This document shows, in pieces, positions 1 to 7,643 of a stretch of DNA of 15,000 nucleotides (its first letter is position 1; every line of letters starts with the position of its first letter). The stretch lies in assembly GCF_022869825.1 (NCBI RefSeq), contig NZ_CP094971.1, forward strand, positions 2,482,501 to 2,497,500, written 5' to 3'. The DNA is from Clostridium sp. BJN0001. GTDB taxonomy: Bacteria; Bacillota; Clostridia; Clostridiales; Clostridiaceae. The notes below the pieces were generated by a model that worked only from the letters and a program-made list of their open reading frames with translations, was not told the origin of the DNA and made no database searches. The translations under genes were made by a program, and so were the position numbers.

Positions 1-817
1 TTTTAGCCTTATTTTCATTTCTTTCTTTCATAGCTTCAAGTCCGCCTTGCTTCTTTAGCCATTTAAATACTTTTCCACATATATAGATTCCATAAGCTGG
101 TGGTGTATTAAATAATGATTTTGCATCTACATGAGTTTTGTATGTTAACATTGTTGGAGTATTAGGAAGTACGTCTTCAGTTATAAGATCTTCTCTTATA
201 ATGCATATAACAACACCTGCAGGTCCAACATTTTTCTGTACACCAAAATAAATCATTCCATATTTAGATACATCTACTGGCTGAGATAATATATCAGAAG
301 ACATATCTGCAACTAATAATTTTCCTTTTGTATTAGGTTCAGTTTTATATTCTGTTCCATAAATAGTATTGTTGTGGCAAATATAAACATAATCTGCATC
401 TTCTGAAATTGGTAAGTCTGTACAATCTGGAATATAAGTAAATGTTTTATCTTCTGATGACGCTATTGCATTAGCTTTACCGAACTTTTTAGCTTCATTC
501 CAAGCTTTTCTAGCCCACTGTCCAGTAATAATATAATCTGCCACTTTATTTTTCATTAAATTCATTGGAATCATTGCAAATTGCTGAGATGCCCCGCCCT
601 GTAAAAATAATACCTTATAGTTATTAGGTATTTTTAATAAATCTCTTAAATCTTTTTCTGCTGTTTCTATTATTCCCTTAAAATCATTTGATCTATGACT
701 CATTTCCATTACAGACATTCCTGTACCATTATAATCAAGCATTTCTGCTGCTGCTTCTTTTAAAACTTCCTCTGGTAGTACTGCTGGACCAGCTGAAAAA
801 TTATATACTCTTCCCAC
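1..817 (-). CDS. serC: Phosphoserine aminotransferase, N-terminal 272 residues (runs off the left edge)
   Basis: PLP-dependent class V aminotransferase that converts 3-phosphohydroxypyruvate and glutamate to phosphoserine and 2-oxoglutarate, the second step of cytosolic serine biosynthesis. The reading frame is open from a GTG at 817 to the window edge. The protein starts MGRVYNFSAGPAVLPEEVL, the typical SerC N-terminus, followed by MSHRS (about 39-43) and FLQGGASQQFAMIPMNL (71-87). The PLP lysine is K195 in FGVQKNVGPAG. GTG is chosen because an AAGGGGG ribosome site (828-834) lies 10 nt upstream and the family motif begins at once. About 90 C-terminal residues are missing, judged from the usual length of about 360. 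In many clostridia serA follows serC, but that position is outside the window. It has its own promoter and is separate from the glycogen operon upstream. Identification is very secure. Confidence 0.96.
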   Translation of the reverse strand, partial: MGRVYNFSAGPAVLPEEVLKEAAAEMLDYNGTGMSVMEMSHRSNDFKGIIETAEKDLRDLLKIPNNYKVLFLQGGASQQFAMIPMNLMKNKVADYIITGQWARKAWNEAKKFGKANAIASSEDKTFTYIPDCTDLPISEDADYVYICHNNTIYGTEYKTEPNTKGKLLVADMSSDILSQPVDVSKYGMIYFGVQKNVGPAGVVICIIREDLITEDVLPNTPTMLTYKTHVDAKSLFNTPPAYGIYICGKVFKWLKKQGGLEAMKERNENKAK

Positions 818-860
818 TTTAATAAATCCCCCTTAATAAATATTATCCATTGTTTTACAC

Positions 861-891
861 TTTGTATTTCTGTAAAATACAAATGTATTTT
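861..891. promoter_or_regulatory. Overlapping inverted repeats (TGTATTT half sites) in the serC leader, candidate operator
   Basis: Three copies of the half site TGTATTT/AAATACA are packed in 31 bp. TTTGTATTT (861-869) and AAATACAAA (875-883) form a perfect 9-bp inverted repeat with a 5-nt spacer. AAAATACA (874-881) and TGTATTTT (884-891) form a perfect 8-bp inverted repeat with a 2-nt spacer. The cluster sits just downstream of the predicted serC -10 box, where a repressor would block transcription. The symmetry is seen directly. The operator role is inferred, and no regulator is named. In AT-rich DNA such repeats can arise by chance. Confidence 0.45.
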
Positions 892-901
892 GTATAAATA
901 C

Positions 902-930
902 AATATACTCTTATATGTTTAATAAGTCAA
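902..930 (-). promoter_or_regulatory. Sigma-A-type promoter for serC
   Basis: On the minus strand a -35 box TTGACT (925-930) and a -10 box TATATT (902-907) are separated by exactly 17 nt. Each differs from the consensus at one position. The predicted start is near 895, giving a leader of about 78 nt before the GTG at 817. It lies between the glycogen operon terminator and serC, as expected for an independent transcription unit. Confidence 0.7.
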
Positions 931-960
931 GAACTAATTAATATTTTTTATATAAAATTT

Positions 961-1016
961 AATCAATAAAAATAAGGAATATAGAATAGAGTTTTAATCT
1001 ATTCTATATTCCTTAT
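961..1016 (-). terminator. Rho-independent terminator after glgD
   Basis: A perfect 19-bp inverted repeat (arms 972-990 and 998-1016) surrounds a 7-nt loop. On the minus strand it is followed by TTTTATTGATT (971-961), a U-rich tract. It begins 19 nt beyond the glgD stop and ends the six-gene operon. The stem has few G-C pairs and makes up for it in length. There is no comparable T run on the plus-strand side, so it is probably one-directional. Confidence 0.75.
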
Positions 1017-1034
1017 ATCGATAATAAATACTAT

Positions 1035-2135
1035 TTATATTTTTTTCTTTATTACAAGAGGATACATTACTGATCCTATAAGAGTTTCCCCTTTTCCTAT
1101 TACGCTACCCTTATCTGCAATTACATTATCAAGTACAGCATCATCACCTATTTTTGTATTTTGCATTATAACAGAATCCTTGAGCTTAACATTCTTTCCA
1201 ACATGCACTCTTCTTCCTATAATGCAGTTTTCTATACATCCTTCAATACGACATCCATTTGCAATTAAAGAATTCTTAACTTCACTATCTGACGAATAAA
1301 AAGTAGGTGCCTCATCCTTAGTTTTTGTGTATATTGGTCTTTCTTCATTAAAAATTTCTTTATATACTTTTCTATTAAGAAAGCTTAAATTTGTATCATA
1401 AAATGCTTTTATTGAATTTATACAGTCTACATAACCTTTAAATTCATATCCTCCAACTTTAAGATGATCAAGATTATTATGAATATACTCTTTTACTTTT
1501 CTATACATTCCACTGCCGATACATTCATTAATTATATTAAGAAATAAATCAGTCTTTAATATATACATTTCCATATTAATATTAGCATCTGATTTTTTTC
1601 CTATATTTTCCCCTACACTAACAACATTATTAAATTCATCAAAATTTAATACTCCACAGTCTCCAAATGCTTCATCTGCATTATTTACTTTTTTGTATAC
1701 CATTGTTACATCTTTTCCTGTACTTTTATGATATTCCATTACTTCATTATAATCGATATTACATATCATATAGCTTGAAGCTAATAAAACATATTCTCGT
1801 CTGCTCCTCTTCAAGAATTCTATATTATCTGCAAAATTATGGACATCATCAAAAACAAGATCTTCTTTGTTAAAATTGAACACTCTTAATCCATCTTTTT
1901 TTCTTCCTAAATCCCAAGGTCTTCCATTTGTAAGGTGATCAAGAAGTGAACGCGATTTATTCTTTGTAAATATTCCTATACAATCTATACCTGAATTAGT
2001 CATATTAGATAGTATAAAATCTATAACCCTGTACCTTGCTATAATCGGCACGGATGCAAGAGATCTGTTTACTACCAATTCTCCCATTCTGTTTTCATTT
2101 TCATCTAAATTTATTATTCCAATACAATTCTTCAT
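1035..2135 (-). CDS. glgD: GlgD, glucose-1-phosphate adenylyltransferase-like regulatory subunit
   Basis: Paralogue of GlgC that, by family precedent in Firmicutes (Bacillus GlgCD), forms a complex with GlgC and modulates ADP-glucose synthesis. The 366-residue protein keeps the nucleotidyltransferase scaffold (RYRVIDFILSNMTNSGI, about 34-50; RPWDLGRKKDG, 72-82) and a C-terminal left-handed beta-helix (about 285-355; IIGRRVHVGKNVKLKDSVIM). The catalytic motifs of GlgC are gone. The AGGQGSRLG loop reads LDENENRMG, the SGDH site reads SSYM (120-123), the EEKP glucose-1-phosphate site is lost, and GYWKDVGT reads GYVDCINS (234-241). It is probably not catalytic alone. The ATG at 2135 is preferred because an in-frame TTG at 2153 would place the ribosome site inside the gene. 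It is the last gene of the operon, 20 nt after glgC. Confidence 0.95.
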   Translation of the reverse strand: MKNCIGIINLDENENRMGELVVNRSLASVPIIARYRVIDFILSNMTNSGIDCIGIFTKNKSRSLLDHLTNGRPWDLGRKKDGLRVFNFNKEDLVFDDVHNFADNIEFLKRSRREYVLLASSYMICNIDYNEVMEYHKSTGKDVTMVYKKVNNADEAFGDCGVLNFDEFNNVVSVGENIGKKSDANINMEMYILKTDLFLNIINECIGSGMYRKVKEYIHNNLDHLKVGGYEFKGYVDCINSIKAFYDTNLSFLNRKVYKEIFNEERPIYTKTKDEAPTFYSSDSEVKNSLIANGCRIEGCIENCIIGRRVHVGKNVKLKDSVIMQNTKIGDDAVLDNVIADKGSVIGKGETLIGSVMYPLVIKKKI

Positions 2136-2142
2136 TTTATAA

Positions 2143-2150
2143 CCTCCCCT
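2143..2150 (-). promoter_or_regulatory. Ribosome binding site that fixes the glgD start
   Basis: AGGGGAGG on the minus strand lies 7 nt before the ATG at 2135. An upstream in-frame TTG (2151-2153) directly abuts this element and would translate it as Arg-Gly-Gly, so that start is unlikely. Confidence 0.85.
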
Positions 2151-2155
2151 CAATT

Positions 2156-3316
2156 TTAACCAACTTTGTTGCCTTCTCTTACAGTTCCCATTTTTACTTC
2201 TTCTTTAGATGCAACAATCGCTATCTCTGATTCAAGCGAAATTTTACAGTCTTTTCTTATTACAGCATTATTTCCTATTATAGCTTTTTCAATAACAACA
2301 TTATCGCCTATCTTCGCATCTGTCATTACTACTGAGTCTCTTATAACTGAATTCTTTCCTACATGTACTCCTTGAAATAATACCGAATTTTCAACAGTAC
2401 CATTTACTTCGCAGCCTTCAACAACAACCGAATTTGAAATTTTAGCATTTTCTCCTATATATTGAGCTGGTCTTACCTGATTTACTGAATAAATTTTCCA
2501 TTCTTCATCATCAAGATTCAATTCATTATTAGTCTTTAATAAGTCCATATTTGCTTCCCAAAGACTGCTTATTGTTCCTACATCTTTCCAGTATCCTTTA
2601 AATGGATATGCCATCATCTTTTTGCCATCACCTAGCATACTTGGAATAATGTTCTTTCCAAAATCATTGCTTGACTTTTTGTCTGCTTCATCTTTTCTTA
2701 AATACTCTTTTAAAGTTTTCCAATTAAAGATGTAAATTCCCATAGATGCAAGATCATTTTTAGGACTTTTAGGTTTTTCTTCAAATTCATATATAGATAA
2801 ATCATCTCTTGTATTCATAATACCAAAACGACTAGCTTCTTTCATTGGTACTTTAATTACTGCAATAGTTGCCTCTGCATTATTTTGTTTATGAAAATCA
2901 AGCATTTTAGTATAATCCATCTTATATATATGGTCTCCTGATAAGACAAGAACATATTCTGGATTATATCTATCTACAAATTCTATATTTTGATATATAG
3001 CATTTGCTGTTCCTTTATACCATTGTCCACCTTTCTCTTCCTGATATGGAGGAAGAATACTTACCCCTCCTATACGTCTGTCTAAATCCCAAGCTTCTCC
3101 TATTCCTATATGTGCATTAAGCTCTAGTGGTTTATATTGTGTAAGAACTCCTACTGTATATATTCCAGAATTTGAACAATTACTTAGTGGAAAATCAATT
3201 ATTCTATATTTTCCTCCAAATGGCACAGCTGGTTTGGCAAGTTTTTTAGTTAGTACACCTAATCTTGATCCTTGTCCTCCTGCTAGAATCATTGCAACTA
3301 TCTCATTTTTTCCCAT
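2156..3316 (-). CDS. glgC: Glucose-1-phosphate adenylyltransferase (ADP-glucose pyrophosphorylase), catalytic subunit
   Basis: Makes ADP-glucose and pyrophosphate from ATP and glucose-1-phosphate, the committed step of bacterial glycogen synthesis. The 386 residues have the usual family layout. The nucleotide-binding loop is AGGQGSRLG (12-20) followed by [19 protein letters not shown]. The catalytic Asp is D128 in [10 protein letters not shown]. The glucose-1-phosphate lysine is K181 in EEKP, and the substrate loop is GYWKDVGT (241-248). A C-terminal beta-helix follows (about 285-365). All key residues present in the E. coli enzyme (D142, K195, W274, D276) have counterparts. The ATG at 3316 has AGGAG (3325-3329) 8 nt upstream. 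It lies 34 nt after the GH13 gene and 20 nt before glgD, its non-catalytic partner. Confidence 0.97.
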   Translation of the reverse strand: MGKNEIVAMILAGGQGSRLGVLTKKLAKPAVPFGGKYRIIDFPLSNCSNSGIYTVGVLTQYKPLELNAHIGIGEAWDLDRRIGGVSILPPYQEEKGGQWYKGTANAIYQNIEFVDRYNPEYVLVLSGDHIYKMDYTKMLDFHKQNNAEATIAVIKVPMKEASRFGIMNTRDDLSIYEFEEKPKSPKNDLASMGIYIFNWKTLKEYLRKDEADKKSSNDFGKNIIPSMLGDGKKMMAYPFKGYWKDVGTISSLWEANMDLLKTNNELNLDDEEWKIYSVNQVRPAQYIGENAKISNSVVVEGCEVNGTVENSVLFQGVHVGKNSVIRDSVVMTDAKIGDNVVIEKAIIGNNAVIRKDCKISLESEIAIVASKEEVKMGTVREGNKVG

Positions 3317-3350
3317 AACTCAATCTCCTCTCTCATGCATCCTTTTCTAC

Positions 3351-5174
3351 TTAAATATTTTTGTTGTATAAAACTTTAAAATCATAGCTTCCAATACTTA
3401 CTGGTGTATATTTTGTATTAAATTTATATGTTTTTTCAGGATAAAATAAATCCTGATATTCACCTTTTAACTGCATAGTCTTGAATACCTTTTGCTGATT
3501 TGAAGTGTTTACTATTATAAGAACACTTTCATCCATAAATGTTCTTTTATAAGCAAGTATATTATCATATGAATCTAAAAAATCTATGTCCCCTTTTTTG
3601 AGTGATTCAGAATGATTTCTAAAAGCTATTATTTTCTTATAGAATTCGACATTGCCTTTATTTTTCCTTTTCCATGGAAAACTTTTTCTATTTTTATCAC
3701 TAATTTCAGAAACCTCATCTGCATAGTATAAAACAGGTATACCTGGAAGTGTAAACTGCATCACTATAAGAAGGCTTAACATATTATAATTATTGTCAAC
3801 TATATTTATAATTCTGTCTGTATCCTGCGTTGTTAAAACATTAAGGCATGAATAAAAACTTTCTTTAGGATAATTTTCTTTAATAGACATTATTCTATTT
3901 TTTACTGTTTCTGCATCAATGTATCCTTTTACAAAATTAATTAAAACATCTCTAAGAACATAATTTGTTACTGAATCAATCTCGCATCCAAGCAAATATT
4001 CTCTTCTCTTAGAATAACTTATAACTTTAGATGCATCTTCCCATACATCTCCAGCAAGTATAAAATCTTTTCTTTCGCCTTTTGCTTTTTCGTTAATAAT
4101 TTTTATAAAATTATCATCAAGTTCATCTGTAAGAATAAGTTTAAATCCATTTATTCCAAAATTTAAACATCTTGAAAATACGCTATCTTTTGAATATAGA
4201 ATATAATCAAGGTATTTTTCTGATTTTGTATTGATATTTGGTCTATTCTGATTTCCCCACCAACAGTCATATTGGAAAGGATAGTTATGAAACTTATACC
4301 AATCTATATATTTTGATTCTTTTGACTGGTATGCACCAATCTCATCATAATTATCTAATTTATTAAAATATATACTATCTGAACTTGTATAACTAAGTGC
4401 TATATCAAGTACAACTTTTATTCCGTTTTCAGATGCTTTAGTACATAATTCTTTAATATCCTCTTCATTTCCAAGCATTTCATCTATTTTATCATAGTCT
4501 GCCACATCATATTTGTCACAACTTGGGGATTTAAATATAGGACTTAAATTCAGTACGGTTATTCCTAGTTCTTTTAAATAACCTAATTTTTCTATTATCC
4601 CTTTTACATTTCCTCCGTAAAAATCCCATCTAAGCACATTTCCATTATTATCAGTTATAGACATTGGAGTATCATCCCAGTTACCATAAATAAAAGAATT
4701 TTTCTTTGGACTATTTACTCTTCCATCTTTATTTCCATTAAAAAATCTATCTATAAATAATTGATATACTACGCCAGATTTATACCACTCTGGTACATTA
4801 AATTCTTTATATACTGTAATCTGATATGCATCAGGATTAGATTCATACATTTCACCAATCCCTCCACACATATTCTTATTATTTCCATAATAAATTCTGT
4901 CATAGCGATCTATCAAAATAAAATAATACTTCATGATCCCAATTTTATCTTTTGTATCTATATCAACATAATATCTAAAAAATCCATTTTTTAATTTTCT
5001 TTTGTTCATCCCTATATTAGTTTTTCTGCCATCTGGATCAATAATTTCAATAGCAGCTAAGATATCCATATTAATATCAATCGATAATTTTACCTTTGTC
5101 CCCTCTATAGCTGCGCCAAAAGGCTTCCTGTATATAGTGTTATAGGAATCATGTATCGCTTCAATATTTTTCAT
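3351..5174 (-). CDS. GH13 alpha-amylase/neopullulanase-like protein with a degenerate active site (probable pseudoenzyme)
   Basis: The 607-residue protein has an N-terminal beta-rich glucan-binding-like domain (about 1-125, ending in PDAYQITVY), a (beta/alpha)8 barrel and a C-terminal beta domain (about 525-607). The fold is clear: GVVYQLFIDRFFNGN (134-148), FYGGNVKGIIEKLGYLKELG (185-204), KYDVADY (221-227), LPGIPVLYYADE (476-487). The catalytic set is broken (M1 = ATG at 5174). Region I, normally DxxxNH, reads DIALSY (D257 kept, N to S261, H to Y262). Region II, normally GFRxD, reads GFKLI, so the nucleophile Asp is I347 and the Arg is K345. Region III, normally GE, reads GD (D376). Region IV, normally HD, reads QD (D451 kept). 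Hydrolysis is therefore unlikely. The full open frame, a strong ribosome site and the position between glgP and glgC argue for a selected role, perhaps glucan binding or regulation. A pseudogene is less likely. The ATG at 5174 is preferred over the TTG at 5177. Confidence 0.9.
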   Translation of the reverse strand: MKNIEAIHDSYNTIYRKPFGAAIEGTKVKLSIDINMDILAAIEIIDPDGRKTNIGMNKRKLKNGFFRYYVDIDTKDKIGIMKYYFILIDRYDRIYYGNNKNMCGGIGEMYESNPDAYQITVYKEFNVPEWYKSGVVYQLFIDRFFNGNKDGRVNSPKKNSFIYGNWDDTPMSITDNNGNVLRWDFYGGNVKGIIEKLGYLKELGITVLNLSPIFKSPSCDKYDVADYDKIDEMLGNEEDIKELCTKASENGIKVVLDIALSYTSSDSIYFNKLDNYDEIGAYQSKESKYIDWYKFHNYPFQYDCWWGNQNRPNINTKSEKYLDYILYSKDSVFSRCLNFGINGFKLILTDELDDNFIKIINEKAKGERKDFILAGDVWEDASKVISYSKRREYLLGCEIDSVTNYVLRDVLINFVKGYIDAETVKNRIMSIKENYPKESFYSCLNVLTTQDTDRIINIVDNNYNMLSLLIVMQFTLPGIPVLYYADEVSEISDKNRKSFPWKRKNKGNVEFYKKIIAFRNHSESLKKGDIDFLDSYDNILAYKRTFMDESVLIIVNTSNQQKVFKTMQLKGEYQDLFYPEKTYKFNTKYTPVSIGSYDFKVLYNKNI

Positions 5175-5181
5175 CAACTTT

Positions 5182-5189
5182 TCCTCCTA
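5182..5189 (-). promoter_or_regulatory. Ribosome binding site of the GH13 gene, overlapping the glgP stop
   Basis: TAGGAGGA on the minus strand contains the TAG stop of glgP (5187-5189) and ends 7 nt before the ATG at 5174. Stop and ribosome site share bases, so ribosomes finishing glgP are well placed to start the GH13 protein. This suggests coupled translation. Confidence 0.8.
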
Positions 5190-7622
5190 TAGGTTCTTAT
5201 AAATCACCTCTGAGCCCCATATTCCTGCAGCATATTGCTCAATAGTTCTATCGGATGAGAATATGCCAGAATGCGCAATATTAACTCCACACATCTTCTG
5301 CCATTTATCTTGATTTTTAAAAAGTATATCAACTTTTTCTTGTGCTTTTATATAACTATCAAAATCTTTTAAAACAAAAAATTCATCATTATAAGTAATA
5401 AGATTATCATAGATACTTCTAAAACGCTGTTTATCATCATCATATTTTCCATTTATAAGATCATCAACTACTCTTTTTAATCTATTATCATTATTATAAT
5501 AATAAGATGAGTTATATCCCCCATTTTTGTAATAATCCATTACCTCATTTGCATTTAATCCAAATATAATTATATTATCATCTTTAACTTCATCTCTTAT
5601 TTCAATGTTTGCACCATCTAATGTAGCTATTGTTACTGCACCATTCATCATAAATTTCATATTAGATGTTCCAGATGCTTCTTTTGTTGTTGTAGATATC
5701 TGTTCACTCAAGTCAGTTCCTGGTATTATAACTTCAGCTAATGATACTCTATAATTTGGAATAAAAATGACCTTAAGTTTATCATTAATTCTCGGATCCG
5801 AATTAATCTTGTTTGCTACTGAATTTATAAGTTCTATTGTATTTTTTGCAAGATAATATCCTGGTGCTGCTTTTCCTGCAAAAATAAATGTTCTTGGTTC
5901 AATATCAAAGCTTGGATCATCTATAAGCCTATTATATAAATACATTATTCTAAGACAATTTAAAATCTGTCTTTTATATGCATGTATTCTTTTTACCTGA
6001 ACATCAAATATAGAAGAAGTATCTACTGCAATTCCTGTATCTTTAAAAATAGCATCAGCTAACTTCTTTTTATTATACAATTTAATTTCAGCTAATCTTT
6101 TAAGTACGCTTTCATCATCTAAATGCTCTTCAAATTTTTTAAGATCAGTTGGATGAATAATAAAACTATCTGAAATAGTATCTTTTAAAAGTTCAGTAAG
6201 CTTTGGATTACACTTTAAAAGCCATCTTCTATGTGTTATCCCATTTGTTTTATTATTAAATTTATTAGGATAAAGATAATAAAAATCTTTCATTTCTCTC
6301 TTTTTTAATATCTCTGTATGAAGCTTTGCAACTCCATTTACACTATGACTTCCCACAATGGCTAAATGAGCCATTCTTATTTGACCATCTGCTATTATTG
6401 CCATTCTAGATATTTTATCCCATTGTCCAGGATACTTATCCCATAATTCTTTGCAAAATCTCTTATTAATTTCTTCAATTATCATATATATTCTTGGAAG
6501 AAGTGTTTTAAACATATCAATTGGCCATTTTTCAAGAGCCTCTGCAAGAATAGTATGATTAGTATAAGAGACCGTATTTACTGTTATTCTCCATGCTTCG
6601 TCCCATGATAATTTTTCTTCATCAAGAAGTATACGCATAAGTTCAGGTATTACAAGAGTTGGATGAGTATCATTAATATGAATTGCAGCTTTCTCATCTA
6701 AAATTTCCATTTTAAGTCCATTCTTCTTAAAATGTCTTATTATACTTTGAACCCCTGCTGATACAAAGAAATATTCCTGCTTAAGTCTAAGCATCTTTCC
6801 TTCATAAAATGAATCTTCAGGGTAAAGCACTTGCGATATTGACTCTACAGAATTTTTATACTCTATAGCCTGAAGAAAATCACCTCTGCTGAAAGATGAA
6901 AAATCAAATTCATTTGAAACAGCTTCCGCACTCCATAATCTTAATGTATTTACTACCCCATTTTCATATCCAACTACAGGTGTATCATAAGGCACTGCAA
7001 GAACTGGTTCATATCCTGCATGCTCAAAATTAAGATTACCATCAGAATTTTTTACTCTTATCTGTCCTCCAAATTTGACTATTTCAGCTTTTTCAGCTTT
7101 TCTTTTTTCCCAAACATTTCCTGCTTTAAGCCAATTATCAGAGACTTCAACCTGTTTTCCATCAATTATCTTCTGTTCAAAAAAACCATACTTATATCTT
7201 ATTCCACACCCATTACCTGCAATATTTAAAGATGCCATCGAATCTAAAAAGCATGCTGCCAGTCTTCCAAGTCCTCCATTTCCAAGTCCTTGATCCTGTT
7301 CTAAACTTTCAAGTTCATTTAAATCTATATTAAGTTCCTTAAGTGCTTGTACGCAAACATCCCTTATCCCAAGATTTAAAAGAGCATTTCCTAGAAGCCT
7401 TCCAAGTAAAAATTCCATTGAAAAGTAATATACCTGTTTTTCCCCAGTCTCTTTATATTGCTTATTAGTCTTTGCCCAATCATCTGCTACAAAATCTTTT
7501 ACAAGACTTGCAAGTGCTTCATATTTCTGTCCAGGCGTACCATCTTTTAATTCTACACCATGTAACTTAAGGAATTCATTTTCATAAGCTTTCTTTAACT
7601 CATCTTTGTCAATTTCCAGCAT
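5187..7622 (-). CDS. glgP: Glycogen/maltodextrin phosphorylase (GT35)
   Basis: Releases glucose-1-phosphate from non-reducing ends of alpha-1,4-glucan using phosphate and PLP. The 811 residues match the normal bacterial length. Family motifs are intact: YYFSMEFLLGRLLGNAL (65-81), QGLGNGGLGRLAACFLDSMA (111-130), AAIHINDTHPTLVIPELMR (312-330), VQVKRIHAYKRQ (541-552), and the PLP site EASGTSNMKFMMNGA with K656 as the Schiff-base lysine. The ATG at 7622 has AGGGAG 7 nt upstream. It lies 21 nt after glgA, and its stop overlaps the ribosome site of the GH13 gene. It is co-transcribed with the biosynthetic genes, so flux must be set after transcription. No long eukaryotic-type N-terminal phosphorylation segment is present. 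Confidence 0.97.
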   Translation of the reverse strand: MLEIDKDELKKAYENEFLKLHGVELKDGTPGQKYEALASLVKDFVADDWAKTNKQYKETGEKQVYYFSMEFLLGRLLGNALLNLGIRDVCVQALKELNIDLNELESLEQDQGLGNGGLGRLAACFLDSMASLNIAGNGCGIRYKYGFFEQKIIDGKQVEVSDNWLKAGNVWEKRKAEKAEIVKFGGQIRVKNSDGNLNFEHAGYEPVLAVPYDTPVVGYENGVVNTLRLWSAEAVSNEFDFSSFSRGDFLQAIEYKNSVESISQVLYPEDSFYEGKMLRLKQEYFFVSAGVQSIIRHFKKNGLKMEILDEKAAIHINDTHPTLVIPELMRILLDEEKLSWDEAWRITVNTVSYTNHTILAEALEKWPIDMFKTLLPRIYMIIEEINKRFCKELWDKYPGQWDKISRMAIIADGQIRMAHLAIVGSHSVNGVAKLHTEILKKREMKDFYYLYPNKFNNKTNGITHRRWLLKCNPKLTELLKDTISDSFIIHPTDLKKFEEHLDDESVLKRLAEIKLYNKKKLADAIFKDTGIAVDTSSIFDVQVKRIHAYKRQILNCLRIMYLYNRLIDDPSFDIEPRTFIFAGKAAPGYYLAKNTIELINSVANKINSDPRINDKLKVIFIPNYRVSLAEVIIPGTDLSEQISTTTKEASGTSNMKFMMNGAVTIATLDGANIEIRDEVKDDNIIIFGLNANEVMDYYKNGGYNSSYYYNNDNRLKRVVDDLINGKYDDDKQRFRSIYDNLITYNDEFFVLKDFDSYIKAQEKVDILFKNQDKWQKMCGVNIAHSGIFSSDRTIEQYAAGIWGSEVIYKNL

Positions 7623-7643
7623 ACTATTTCTCCCTTCAAAATA

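Noticed and set aside
1667..1873. Small plus-strand frames opposite glgD, glgC, the GH13 gene and glgP (for example this one, and 2166-2375, 4761-4994, 7020-7293)
   Set aside because: All are antisense to well-supported genes, lack ribosome sites and show composition expected of AT-rich reverse-strand shadows.
2136..2153. Longer GlgD form starting at TTG 2153
   Set aside because: It would place the AGGGGAGG ribosome site inside the coding sequence and leave no ribosome site of its own; the ATG at 2135 also matches the usual GlgD N-terminus.
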